Assembly (NCBI GenBank): GCA_902779535.1 | Contig: CACZBX010000014.1 | Location: forward strand, 26,638-90,637 | Direction: 5' to 3' | DNA: 64,000 bases | DNA from: an uncultured Bacteroidales bacterium | GTDB lineage: Bacteria; Bacteroidota; Bacteroidia; Bacteroidales; Bacteroidaceae | In this document: in pieces, positions 19,585 to 28,654 of the stretch | Numbering within the stretch: position 1 is the stretch's first letter | How the letters are laid out: each line of letters starts with the position of its first letter | The notes under the pieces: model-generated | What the model saw: only the letters and a program-made list of their open reading frames with translations | Database searches by the model: none | Told to the model about the DNA's origin: nothing | Translations under genes and position numbers: made by a program

Positions 19585-21921
19585 CTATTCATTCTTTAGT
19601 GATTCGATCGGATTGGCATGGGCGATGCGGAGGCAGTTGAGCACTACCACGCCTAGTACAATCAGTAATACTAGCACTGTACCGCCGATGAAAAACAGCG
19701 GATTCAATGACACCTTCTCGGCAAACTGCTCCAGCCATTTATGGGCCATGAAGAATGCTGCGACGCAGGCAATGATTGCCATCACTGCGGATAGTTTCAT
19801 GATATCCTTGGCGAATACGCTTAAGATATCCTGGGTGGTGGCGCCATTGATTTTGCGCACTGCCATTTCCTTCGACCTTCGGAGGCTCTCATCCTTGATA
19901 AAGCCGATGAGTCCCAGTAGTGCAATCAGCAGCGAGAACACCGCGCCCAGTGCCATCGTATTCCGCAGCTTTTTGCTGTCGGCATAGGCAGCTCGCATCT
20001 GCTCCTCATAGGACAGGATATTGATTTCCCGGCCCTCCAAGGCCAGCTCCAGCGCTTGGCGAACCTTCGGCAACGCCTCCGGCCTTACCTTGAAGAAGGT
20101 ATGCGGCATCCAGGAAGTCATCGATTCGATATCCCCATAGAACAGGGCACTGGGGCGTGGATCCACGCCGGTCAGGTTGCCGATGAGGTAGCTTTTGTAA
20201 ACACCGGAGATGGTGAAATAGCTCCGATCGGAATTGCGTGAACGGTCATGACCAGTGATGAACACCTGTTTACCTACGGCGCCATCGCTCCAGTCCGTAA
20301 ACTCGGCCATCTTCTTCACAAACTTTTCATCCACAACGATTTCAGAGGAGTCTCGGGGCGCTCGGCCTTCCAAGAACTCAATACCCATGAGGTCGAAAAA
20401 ACCGACGGAGCATTCGTACTGGTCAGCAATATTGAATAGTTCGCGGTCATCATTTGGAAGGTACACATTGTCTCCATTGGAGCCCTGGAATGGCAGGTTA
20501 TAGGCCGTTGCCACTCCTGTCACCTCCGGCAGGCCATTCAGGACACTGACGGCGCGGGTGACGGCTTGGCGATCACCGTCGAAGAGGCTGATATAGTAGA
20601 GGTTATCATAGTCGTAACCCGTATCGGCATGGGAGACCACCTGGTACTGCCGGCCGATGATAAGCATCATCACTACCAGAAACACGTTGATAAGTACCTG
20701 GACGCCCAGTAGGCCGAGCTTCCAATTGCGAGAATTTTCCGTATAGTTTTTCAGGGCGGCATACACCGGAATTCGCTGGTAGAGCTCTGCCGGGACTACG
20801 ATGGAGATGATGAGTACGAAGAGAATCACCGACATGATGGCTATGACGCTTTGCGGCACCAGTAGCGTTGGGAACGGAACTCCCAGCAGATTTTCCACGG
20901 TGTTCCGTCCAGCAAAGATGATGACGGCGGCGAGTGCCAGCGACAGCATGATATGCAGCAATGCCTCCTTCGTCAGCATTCCGTAAATGTGCTTTCTTTC
21001 TGCGCCGTAGCACTTGCGCACACCCACTTCCTTGGAGCGCTTCACGAGGGAGGAAATCACAATCAGGATGTAGTTCAACAGGCTGATGAGTATCAGCAGT
21101 GCTGCTACAATGGACAGCAAAATCACTTGTGACTTTACCTCGGAATCAGATGTGTGCATCTTGCTGAAGGGCTTCAGAAAATAACGGAAGGTAGAACCTT
21201 GGGCCTCTATCTGTTCCAAAGGTTGATGTGCCTCTTGCATTTTCCGGATGGCACCGGCAAGCGTACTCGGGTCAACATCGGGGAGCAGTTTCACGTAGCC
21301 TTTGTATCTGTCGTTTCCGTTCCAGTTGTTGGTGCTCTGCTTTCCGTAGGTCTCCATCGACAGCAGGATGTCATAATCCAATGTTCCGTTCTTCGGGAAG
21401 TCTTCAAAGACGCCCTCGATGGTCAGCTTCAATCCGCCCATATCGGCATTGGCAATCTGCTTACCGATACACTCCTGGATGCCACCCATCTTTTCAGCAA
21501 AGCTCCGGCTTACCATTATGCTGCCCCATTTGCCCAGCGTCTTCACCGGATCACCGGTCAGAATCGGCCGGTCGAAGACCTTAAAAAAACAAGTATCGGC
21601 GCAGACGAGTGTGGCTTTGAGCTTGTTATCATCCTCATCCAGGTATGTATCACCGTTGAAAACGAAAGTGGTACGCGTACCTGCTTCAACGCCGGGCACT
21701 TCTTCCATGAAGCCCACTGCCACGGCGCCGCTTACCTGGCCATAATCCTTCTCGTCCCCCTGCATGGAGATCCAGGTGTTGATGGTATACACTCGATCGA
21801 TGTCCTTGTAGAAATTGTCATAGCTAAGTTCGAAGAATACCTTGGCGATGAGTACAATACCTACCGCCAAGCCTATTCCCAGAGACAGAACTTTGATTAT
21901 TATATCCGATTTGCGCTTCAT
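19585..21921 (-). CDS. ABC transporter permease, double FtsX/MacB-PCD type (permease 2 of the operon)
   Basis: A 778-residue permease with the same double architecture. It starts MKRKSDIIIKVLSLGIGLAV, a shorter cytoplasmic lead than its paralogues. Coupling segments are SKEVGVRKCYGAERKH and SKEMAVRKINGATTQD, and the tail is RIAHANPIESLKNE. Its start codon shares one base with the ATPase stop (TAATG), so the two are translationally coupled. Base composition in this stretch is somewhat richer in G+C than the flanking permeases. It is clearly diverged from the permease 3/4 pair, so it is an older copy or serves a different cargo. Confidence 0.87.
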   Translation of the reverse strand: MKRKSDIIIKVLSLGIGLAVGIVLIAKVFFELSYDNFYKDIDRVYTINTWISMQGDEKDYGQVSGAVAVGFMEEVPGVEAGTRTTFVFNGDTYLDEDDNKLKATLVCADTCFFKVFDRPILTGDPVKTLGKWGSIMVSRSFAEKMGGIQECIGKQIANADMGGLKLTIEGVFEDFPKNGTLDYDILLSMETYGKQSTNNWNGNDRYKGYVKLLPDVDPSTLAGAIRKMQEAHQPLEQIEAQGSTFRYFLKPFSKMHTSDSEVKSQVILLSIVAALLILISLLNYILIVISSLVKRSKEVGVRKCYGAERKHIYGMLTKEALLHIMLSLALAAVIIFAGRNTVENLLGVPFPTLLVPQSVIAIMSVILFVLIISIVVPAELYQRIPVYAALKNYTENSRNWKLGLLGVQVLINVFLVVMMLIIGRQYQVVSHADTGYDYDNLYYISLFDGDRQAVTRAVSVLNGLPEVTGVATAYNLPFQGSNGDNVYLPNDDRELFNIADQYECSVGFFDLMGIEFLEGRAPRDSSEIVVDEKFVKKMAEFTDWSDGAVGKQVFITGHDRSRNSDRSYFTISGVYKSYLIGNLTGVDPRPSALFYGDIESMTSWMPHTFFKVRPEALPKVRQALELALEGREINILSYEEQMRAAYADSKKLRNTMALGAVFSLLIALLGLIGFIKDESLRRSKEMAVRKINGATTQDILSVFAKDIMKLSAVMAIIACVAAFFMAHKWLEQFAEKVSLNPLFFIGGTVLVLLIVLGVVVLNCLRIAHANPIESLKNE

Positions 21922-22601
21922 TATAGTTCGTTTTTGACATCACTTACTATCTGACCATCAAACAGGTCGATTGTCCTTTGCGCCTGTGCCGCATCTTTCT
22001 GGCTATGAGTTACCATCACGATGGTGGTGCCTTCGTTATTGAGCTCTTTCAAGAGATCCATCACTTCCTTACCGTTCTTGGAGTCCAAGTTTCCGGTAGG
22101 CTCATCGGCCAATATCAGCTTTGGGCCAGCAACCACAGCACGGGCAATGGCCACGCGCTGCTGTTGACCGCCGGAGAGCTGCTGGGGGAAGTGCTGGGCA
22201 CGATGGCTGATAGCCATACGCTTCATGATTTCTGTGACTCTCCGCTTGCGTTCACCTGCGCTGATGTTCAAGTAGCGCAGCGGGAGTTCAATGTTCTCAT
22301 ACACATTCAGTTCATCGATCAGGTTGAAGCTTTGGAATACAAATCCGATATTGCCTTTTCGGAACTTGGTACGCTCCTTTTCTTTGAGGTTAGCCACCTC
22401 AGTTCCAAGCAATTCGTAGCTGCCACTTGTTGGATTATCCAGTAGTCCAAGAATGTTTAATAGGGTTGACTTACCACAACCTGAAGGGCCCATGATGGCA
22501 ACAAACTCGCCGTCTTTGATTTCAAACGATACGCCATTGAGGGCTGTAGTCTCAATTTCTTCCGTCCGGAAGATTTTTGTAAGATTAGTTACTGTAATCA
22601 T
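21921..22601 (-). CDS. ABC transporter ATP-binding protein (MacB/LolD class)
   Basis: A 226-residue ATPase with every required motif: Walker A GPSGCGKST (about residues 38-46), Q-loop FVFQSFNLI, signature LSGGQQQR, Walker B LILADEPTGNLD, and the switch His in VMVTHS. The NLIDELNVYENIELPL segment is typical of the LolD/MacB mechanotransmission branch rather than of importers. It is the only ATPase in the cluster and must serve the four permeases around it, two molecules per permease chain. It lies 24 bases after permease 1 and overlaps permease 2 by one base. Confidence 0.95.
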   Translation of the reverse strand: MITVTNLTKIFRTEEIETTALNGVSFEIKDGEFVAIMGPSGCGKSTLLNILGLLDNPTSGSYELLGTEVANLKEKERTKFRKGNIGFVFQSFNLIDELNVYENIELPLRYLNISAGERKRRVTEIMKRMAISHRAQHFPQQLSGGQQQRVAIARAVVAGPKLILADEPTGNLDSKNGKEVMDLLKELNNEGTTIVMVTHSQKDAAQAQRTIDLFDGQIVSDVKNEL

Positions 22602-22625
22602 AATGCTATAGTTTTAAATTGTTTA

Positions 22626-24986
22626 TTATTCGTTTTTAAGAAATTCAACTGGATTGGCATTGGCGGCTCGCCAACTTTGTAACGTCACTACGAGCAATGT
22701 TATAGCCCCCACTAAAAGTAGAGAAACTAAGAAAATCCATACAGGTACAGGTGCTTGATAGGCGAAACCCTTTCGCCAGGCAGTCATCAACCAATAAGCA
22801 ATTGGAGATGCAATCACGAAACTTATGCCCACCATCATTAGGTATTTCTTATTGATCATTCTAAGGATGTTTTCTGCTGTGGCTCCATTCACGCGCCGTA
22901 CTGCAATTTCCTTTTTCAAGAATTGCGTTTCAAAGAACACCAGTCCGATGATGCCGATGATGGCTATCAGGAGGGCTACTACGGAAGCAATGGTGATGAG
23001 CTTGCCTAATGATTGTTCGTTTTTATACATATCCTCAATCCATTTGTCCAGATGACTGACGGTGATCATGTCGGGCTCCCTGCGAGGGTCAAACTTGCAA
23101 ATCGCATCCTTGATGTAGTCAGAAACCTCTTTGAAATCGGCCCCGGGGGCGGTCCGAACGTACATCGTTCCGAAAGACCGCCATCCATCTTTGCCCCAGT
23201 TATAAAGCACCAGCGGGCCCATGGCGTGTTGCAGACTCTTGAAATTGAAATCCTTCACCACACCGACAATCTCACAGTTATCCACGTGGCCGTACATCAG
23301 ACTTCCAACGTGAAACTGTGGAAACATCTGCATGAAGGTCTCATTGGGAATGATGCTGCCGGCCTCATTCCGGTTGTCAGACTCCCGGAAGTCACGGCCT
23401 TCCACAATCTGAAGCCCGAAGAACTGAACAAAACTCTCGTCCACGGGAAGCGCTTCCATAAAAACCTGATTGCCGTCGTCCCCGGTACGGCTCCAGCTCA
23501 TCCTCCCATCGGAAACGATTGGACTGTCGCAGAAGGTCACATCTTCAATGGAAGGGTTCTGAAGCAAATGGCTTTTCAGAGCATCTTTCTGGCTTCCGGC
23601 AGGGTAGCCGCACCAGGTCTGAAGCCAGGTCTGAAGGACGCGTGCTTCGTCAAAGCCCATATCCTTCCCAATCATAAACTTGGTCTGCACGCTCACGAAC
23701 AAGGCCATCAGGATAAAGAGGAACGATAGCACAAACTGAAGGCCCACCAGAATGTTTCTCAGCGCCTTACCCTTCACACTGGTTCCATAAGAGCCTTTCA
23801 AGACCAATGCGGCAGGTTGGGAGGTGGAATACAGGGCCGGGGCAAGGCCGGCGATGACAGCCGACACCAGCGCCACCCCCAGCATCAGCGCCAGAATGCC
23901 TATGTTATCCTTCAACGCAAGACTGTCCGACACATACGACGCCCAGGAAGATCCTGCCACTACGTGCATAATCAGGCAGGCTATCGCAAACGCGATGAGT
24001 GCGATAAGCCCGGCGTGCAGCAGCTGGCGCACGATCAAAGAACCGCGACCTTCTCCCAGCACCTTGCGCGTGTTGATGTTCTTGATGCGGAAAGGAATCT
24101 CCGCAAAAGCGAAATTGATGAAGTTGATAATGGCAATGAGAATCAATAGGATGGCAATGGCAGCCAGCGTAATGGTAATTGCCTTGTTGGCGCTGGCGAT
24201 ATTGGCCCGGACATCCCGTTCGAAATGGGCATCATGCAGGTTGCTGATGCGGAAACCTCTGCGGAATTCATCCGCTTCGTCAGCATCGAAATCATTTCCG
24301 TATTGTTCCAAAACGGCATTCTCCATCAACGCCTCTGTCTCCTTGGCCAGGGATGGATCTTTCAGCTTTACAAAAGCAAGGAAGGACCACTCGTTGGTGT
24401 TATCAAGGAATTCGTCACCCAGATTAACAAGCACGCCATAGTGCATGTTGGAGTTTTTGGGCATATCCTTGAAAACGCCAATGACTCGAACCTCCACTCC
24501 GTTCCCGGCCTTGAAATTTTTGCCGATGGCACTCTCGTCTCCGAAGAAAGTTTTCGCATATTCCTCGCTCACGACGGCTGTCTCACTGGCGGTGAACTCT
24601 CTTGCTGAACCTTCCACCCATTCAAACGGGAATACGGAGAACATGGAACTGTCAACTCTTGCAGAGGGAACGGATAGTATCGTCTGTTCACCATCTTTCT
24701 TTAATGTAACTTCATGTGGCATAGTCCAGTACGTCCCCACCGCCTCGATATTGGGGCTGGCCGTCTTGGCGATTTCTATCATCGGACGGGAAAAGAACGT
24801 GCTGAACAACCCCTTGTCCATCCAGTTGTTCTCCATCCGGAACACCTGCTTGTGCCCCTCGAAATTGGCGTCATAGGTCGTATCCCAGCGTACCTGCACC
24901 ATCAGGATCATTGCTGAGGCAAACGCCACACTCATCCCAAGGATATTGATTAACGTTGAAACGCCTGTCTTTCTGAAAACTTTCAT
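22626..24986 (-). CDS. ABC transporter permease, double FtsX/MacB-PCD type (permease 1 of the operon)
   Basis: A 786-residue inner-membrane protein, again two FtsX halves with two large periplasmic domains. Coupling segments are IKNINTRKVLGEGRGS and KEIAVRRVNGATAEN; the tail is SWRAANANPVEFLKNE. It lies directly between the adaptor gene (20-base gap) and the ATPase gene, the position normally held by the permease of a MacAB-type pump, so it is the best candidate for the core permease. Its sequence is distinct from permeases 3 and 4 and closest in style to permease 2 (both have K-x-(I/M)AVR(K/R)xNGAT in the second coupling segment). Confidence 0.87.
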   Translation of the reverse strand: MKVFRKTGVSTLINILGMSVAFASAMILMVQVRWDTTYDANFEGHKQVFRMENNWMDKGLFSTFFSRPMIEIAKTASPNIEAVGTYWTMPHEVTLKKDGEQTILSVPSARVDSSMFSVFPFEWVEGSAREFTASETAVVSEEYAKTFFGDESAIGKNFKAGNGVEVRVIGVFKDMPKNSNMHYGVLVNLGDEFLDNTNEWSFLAFVKLKDPSLAKETEALMENAVLEQYGNDFDADEADEFRRGFRISNLHDAHFERDVRANIASANKAITITLAAIAILLILIAIINFINFAFAEIPFRIKNINTRKVLGEGRGSLIVRQLLHAGLIALIAFAIACLIMHVVAGSSWASYVSDSLALKDNIGILALMLGVALVSAVIAGLAPALYSTSQPAALVLKGSYGTSVKGKALRNILVGLQFVLSFLFILMALFVSVQTKFMIGKDMGFDEARVLQTWLQTWCGYPAGSQKDALKSHLLQNPSIEDVTFCDSPIVSDGRMSWSRTGDDGNQVFMEALPVDESFVQFFGLQIVEGRDFRESDNRNEAGSIIPNETFMQMFPQFHVGSLMYGHVDNCEIVGVVKDFNFKSLQHAMGPLVLYNWGKDGWRSFGTMYVRTAPGADFKEVSDYIKDAICKFDPRREPDMITVSHLDKWIEDMYKNEQSLGKLITIASVVALLIAIIGIIGLVFFETQFLKKEIAVRRVNGATAENILRMINKKYLMMVGISFVIASPIAYWLMTAWRKGFAYQAPVPVWIFLVSLLLVGAITLLVVTLQSWRAANANPVEFLKNE

Positions 24987-25006
24987 AGCTCTTTTTAAAT
25001 ATTTGT

Positions 25007-26263
25007 TTAAAATACCAATACATCACTATCACCATAGGTTTCATACCCAGAGGTGATTACTTTCTCTCCTGGCTCCAGACCTTCGAGAACTTCATAGTAC
25101 TGTGGATTTTGGCGACCAATATGGATCTCTCGTTTGACGGCTTTGTTACCGTTTTTGTTAACAACATAGATCCATTTCCCACCGGTCTTCTGGTAGAATG
25201 TGCCACGAGGAATAATGATAGCTTCTTCCGGCTGACCTAACTGGAGGTTCAAGTAGTAAGTCTGACCGGCACGGATATTATCGGGCTGTTCACCATCGAA
25301 CTTGAAATCAGCCTTGAACTTGCCGTCACGGACCTCCGGATATACTTTCCGAATGCTAGTGGAGAAGGTTTCGCCTTGGCGTTCGAAGGTGGCCTCAAGG
25401 CCCGTCACTACGCGGTCGATGTAATGCTCATCGATTTGAGCCTCCACCTTGTATGTACCTACCGAATTGATCTGTCCAATCTTGGTTCCGCTGGCGATAC
25501 TCTGTCCCAAGACCACGTCCAATAGTCCCAGTTCACCATCGATAGGGGCCTTCACGATGAGGTTACTCTTACGCTTGCGGATCATCTGCATGTTCAGCTG
25601 CATATTGTCCAGACTCTCTTCCATACGGTCGATCTGTGTGCTACGGTACAAACTGTCTTGCTTGGAGCGTTCGGTCATCAGTTCGTATTTTTGTTTGGCT
25701 AGTTTGTAGTCCTCCTCGGCTTTCAGGTATTCTTCCTTGGCGATAAGTTTGTCCTCATACAATGCCTTTTGCTGTTGGTAGGCTCGTCTCAAGCGTTCTA
25801 CCTGAGTCCCATATTCCAGCACGTTTTGTTGGACATCCAACTTCTGTTGTTCCATCTGGATCTGGGTATTGCGTAGGATGTTTTCCTTCTCGGCCAGCTC
25901 CGCCTCGGAGTTTAGGATGGAGAGATCCAAATTGTCGTTGCTCAGCACCAAGATAGGGTCGCCGGCCTTCACTGCCGAACCTTCTTCGATGAGGATGCTC
26001 TGCACGACCCCGCCCTCCTGCGGGCTCAATTGGATGGTTGTCATCGGCTGCACTCGTCCGCTGATACGGATATAGTCGTTGAACTCTCCCCGTTCAGTAG
26101 TAGATACTACCACTGAATCTTTGTCTACGCGTAGGGTTTTGTTGTTGGGCCTTACTATCAGATAAACGATGAACGCAAAGAGTAGTCCTCCTAACCAATA
26201 GGGAAGGGCCTTCTTCGTGAAAGCCACTTTCCAGCCTGTTTGTTTTTCTAAAATTCTATCCAT
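25007..26263 (-). CDS. Periplasmic adaptor of a MacA/HlyD-type efflux pump
   Basis: A 418-residue membrane-fusion protein. It has an N-terminal membrane anchor (YWLGGLLFAFIVYLIV, about residues 22-37), a first beta/lipoyl half (GRVQPMTTIQLSPQEGGVVQ and EEGSAVKAGDPIL), a long coiled-coil hairpin (about 100-220, rich in E, Q and K), the second lipoyl half (IVKAPIDGELGLLDV), and a beta-barrel and membrane-proximal domain ending GLEPGEKVITSGYETYGDSD. It would bridge the inner-membrane permease and the TolC channel. It is 2 bases from the tolC stop and 20 bases before permease 1. Confidence 0.9.
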   Translation of the reverse strand: MDRILEKQTGWKVAFTKKALPYWLGGLLFAFIVYLIVRPNNKTLRVDKDSVVVSTTERGEFNDYIRISGRVQPMTTIQLSPQEGGVVQSILIEEGSAVKAGDPILVLSNDNLDLSILNSEAELAEKENILRNTQIQMEQQKLDVQQNVLEYGTQVERLRRAYQQQKALYEDKLIAKEEYLKAEEDYKLAKQKYELMTERSKQDSLYRSTQIDRMEESLDNMQLNMQMIRKRKSNLIVKAPIDGELGLLDVVLGQSIASGTKIGQINSVGTYKVEAQIDEHYIDRVVTGLEATFERQGETFSTSIRKVYPEVRDGKFKADFKFDGEQPDNIRAGQTYYLNLQLGQPEEAIIIPRGTFYQKTGGKWIYVVNKNGNKAVKREIHIGRQNPQYYEVLEGLEPGEKVITSGYETYGDSDVLVF

Positions 26264-26265
26264 AA

Positions 26266-27621
26266 TTATTGATCTATATATGCTACACCATTATAATATC
26301 TTACTACTGCTTGTTTAATGAGGTACTTGTAGAGTGAGTTCATCTCGTCGGCTTGTGCCTTCAGGTAGTTATTGCTTGCCGTCTGGAACTCCAGTGGTGA
26401 GATGAGGCCTTGCTCTAATTTCTTACGGTTGAGTTGGTAAGCCTCCTCCTGTACTTCGGCCTTATGTTGTGCCTGCAAGTAGGCTGTGGCTGTGCCGTCA
26501 CGGTCCAGGATAGCACGGCGTACCTCTGATTCGATATCCCGACGTTTCTGTTCCAATTCGGCAGTGGCTCTTCTGTAGGCATTCCGTTTCTTCGAGATGT
26601 TCGATGACCTGCTCAGTCGATCCCAGAGTGGAATGGAGAGTGACATCTCTACATATTCTCCTCGGTTGTTACGGAACTGTTTATTGAACGAGGCTGTCTG
26701 TGCTCCTTCATAGGTATAATAGCTGGTGTTCCAACCTGCATAGATTCCTATGGTAGGAAGCAGTTGCCATTTGGCCGTGTTCAGTTCCCTGCGGGCGTTC
26801 AGCTGTTTCCAAGTAGATATCTGTACTTCTGGATTATGTGTCAAGGCATAATCCACAGCATTCTCAACATTTTCCATTGGTTCCAGAGATGTGGGTTTTA
26901 CATCTGTCTCTATTTTTAGTTCCTCTCCTTCTGGCCAGAACATCAGGTCGGCCAGAATCATTCGCTGGTCCAAGTACATGTTGCGAGTATTGGTGAGGTC
27001 ATACTGGCGGTCGGCCAGGTCGGCTTCCATCTGTACCACGTCGGCATGTCCTTTTTGTCCCAGTTCTTCTTGGCGGCGTGCCAGTTTCAATGAAGTCTCG
27101 GCCGACGCAACCTGCTCTTCATATACGGCTGTCAGTCGTTGATAGTATGCCACATTGTAGTAAGCCTCCATCACGGCCAGACAAATATCGGCTTCGGCCT
27201 GCTTCTCTTCCGACTTGGCTATGAGCATGCTCGTTTTAGAGATTTTGTAGTTGTTCACAGCTTTGAAGCCGTCGAAGAGATCGTATCCCAGACTGATAGA
27301 ATAGTTGTTATGAAAAGAAGTAGTAGTGAAATAGGTATTAGTCTGTGGGTCGATGCTACGGCCGAAGTTATAGTATGCATAGGTTTGTGCATTGATATTA
27401 GGCGTGAACAATGTTAAAGCAGCATTACGGCGATCAATGCGTGCATCGCTGATGTTCGCCTTCTGGATTTGCATCTTGGTTGAGTTGGAGATGGCATACT
27501 GCATGCAGTCGTGCAGCGTCAGCACCTGATTGGTCGTATCGGCTGTTTGTGCCGAGACCTTCGTGAATCCAGCATAGGAACTGGCAGCAATCAAAACGGT
27601 TATTAATAGTTTGTTGTTCAT
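26266..27621 (-). CDS. TolC-family outer membrane efflux channel
   Basis: A 451-residue protein. I chose ATG 27621 because it gives a clear signal peptide (MNNKLLITVLIAASSYAGFT, cleaved after VSAQ); a reading from 27744 would add 41 unlikely residues and run over the regulatory repeats. The body has two TolC repeats of long helices, with LTLHDCMQYAISNSTKMQIQ at the start of repeat 1 and NAVDYALTHNPEVQISTW at the start of repeat 2. It forms the outer-membrane exit duct for the pump. It is the first structural gene of the operon, preceded by a 151-base gap with enhancer-like repeats. Confidence 0.9.
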   Translation of the reverse strand: MNNKLLITVLIAASSYAGFTKVSAQTADTTNQVLTLHDCMQYAISNSTKMQIQKANISDARIDRRNAALTLFTPNINAQTYAYYNFGRSIDPQTNTYFTTTSFHNNYSISLGYDLFDGFKAVNNYKISKTSMLIAKSEEKQAEADICLAVMEAYYNVAYYQRLTAVYEEQVASAETSLKLARRQEELGQKGHADVVQMEADLADRQYDLTNTRNMYLDQRMILADLMFWPEGEELKIETDVKPTSLEPMENVENAVDYALTHNPEVQISTWKQLNARRELNTAKWQLLPTIGIYAGWNTSYYTYEGAQTASFNKQFRNNRGEYVEMSLSIPLWDRLSRSSNISKKRNAYRRATAELEQKRRDIESEVRRAILDRDGTATAYLQAQHKAEVQEEAYQLNRKKLEQGLISPLEFQTASNNYLKAQADEMNSLYKYLIKQAVVRYYNGVAYIDQ

Positions 27622-27640
27622 TACTTCGTTTATTTGTTTT

Positions 27641-27673
27641 ATGCCAAAGTAAGAACATAAACCATGCCAAAGT
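27641..27673 (-). promoter_or_regulatory. Duplicated ACTTTGGCAT element and candidate promoter region of tolC
   Basis: The ten-base sequence ACTTTGGCAT (minus strand) occurs twice, at 27641-27650 and 27664-27673. The upstream copy begins a weak sigma54-like match (TGGCAT, five bases, then ATGTT), with the invariant -24 GG present but GT where -12 GC is expected. Alternatively TTACTTTG of the downstream copy is a one-off match to the housekeeping -7 box. Either would start transcription about 20 bases before tolC. Confidence 0.35.
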
Positions 27674-27714
27674 TGTAATGTGCTGGTATACAGGTATGTA
27701 ATGAATTTGTAAAT

Positions 27715-27762
27715 GTGTAAAGTGTTGTAAAGTCCTTTACACATTTTACACTTTCTTTACAC
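27715..27762. promoter_or_regulatory. Cluster of GTGTAAAG-type direct and inverted repeats, probable enhancer (UAS) of the export operon
   Basis: Five related eight-base sites lie in 48 bases: GTGTAAAG (27715-27722), TTGTAAAG (27725-27732), CTTTACAC (27735-27742), TTTTACAC (27744-27751) and CTTTACAC (27755-27762). The middle pair forms a dyad with seven-base arms, TGTAAAG-TC-CTTTACA (27726-27741). The cluster begins 94 bases before the tolC start and just after the histidine kinase stop, the usual place for binding sites of an NtrC-type activator. Confidence 0.65.
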
Positions 27763-27772
27763 ATTCATGAGC

Positions 27773-28654
27773 TTACCTGAAGCGTAGTTCGAAGGTTGTC
27801 TGCTTGGCATCGCTGTGCAACAGCGCGATGCTGCCGTTATGGTTGCGCATGATCTGGCGAGAGATGCTCAAGCCGATGCCAGAACCTTCTTTCTTAGTCG
27901 TAAAGAAAGGAATGAAGATTTGTTCTTGACTGCTTATGGGGATGGGTGCTCCATCGTTGCTAACGTGGATGATGAGTTCATCATCTTGTCCCAGCTTGGC
28001 AAAGATGTCGATGTGCTTTGCGCCTGCTTGCAGGGCGTTTTTGATCAGGTTGATGAAAATTTGGGAGATCTGTCCTTCATCGGCATAGACCATTAAGTCT
28101 GGCTCCGCCGGCCGATAGGTGCAAGTGGCGTTGTTGGAGGCCACCAGTTCGCTGTTCAGTGAAATCACCTTTTCTATAAGCTCCTTCAAATCCAAAGCCT
28201 TGCGGATGGGCTTGGCTACCCCACTAAGCTGGCGGTAGGACTGTACAAAGTCGATCAGGTTCTTTGAACTATCTGAGATCGTTTCCAGACCTGCTTTAAT
28301 ATTCAGCGTGCTCTGTCCACGTTCATCGATCGATTGTGCCATGGCATTGCTTAGCGAGGCAATGGGTGATACGGTATTCATGATCTCATGAGTAAGCACG
28401 CGGATCAGTTTGGTCCATGAGTCTTGTTCATGGGCCTGGCGTTGCTGTTCGAAGATGGTGCGTATGCGGTTCAGCGTACGGTTGAATTTACTTTTATCTT
28501 GAAAGCGGAAATTGAGTTCGCCGTCTTCCAAGGCATCCATCATGTAGGCTATCTTTTGGATGTCTTTGCGACGCACATGAATTGTGACCACCACCGCAAC
28601 CACGATGGCTACGATGATAATCGCTGCTATCATATGTCCGACAGTGAATGTCAT
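27773..28654 (-). CDS. Sensor histidine kinase, NtrB/ZraS-like, short N-terminus
   Basis: A 293-residue kinase. It has one N-terminal membrane helix (about residues 7-27) with almost no periplasmic part, a HAMP-like linker, a dimerization helix with phospho-acceptor His89 in RVLTHEIMNTVSP, an N-box (QIFINLIKNALQAG) and G-boxes (GSGIGLSISRQIM). It would phosphorylate the adjacent response regulator, whose stop codon it overlaps by four bases. With no extracytoplasmic sensor domain, it may sense the membrane itself or a partner protein. It probably reports envelope stress or pump cargo, but the signal cannot be read from sequence. Confidence 0.88.
   Translation of the reverse strand: MTFTVGHMIAAIIIVAIVVAVVVTIHVRRKDIQKIAYMMDALEDGELNFRFQDKSKFNRTLNRIRTIFEQQRQAHEQDSWTKLIRVLTHEIMNTVSPIASLSNAMAQSIDERGQSTLNIKAGLETISDSSKNLIDFVQSYRQLSGVAKPIRKALDLKELIEKVISLNSELVASNNATCTYRPAEPDLMVYADEGQISQIFINLIKNALQAGAKHIDIFAKLGQDDELIIHVSNDGAPIPISSQEQIFIPFFTTKKEGSGIGLSISRQIMRNHNGSIALLHSDAKQTTFELRFR

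Noticed and set aside
21154-21954. 266-codon plus-strand frame opposite permease 2
   Set aside because: Antisense shadow within a conserved permease; composition is unlike a real protein and no start signal is present.
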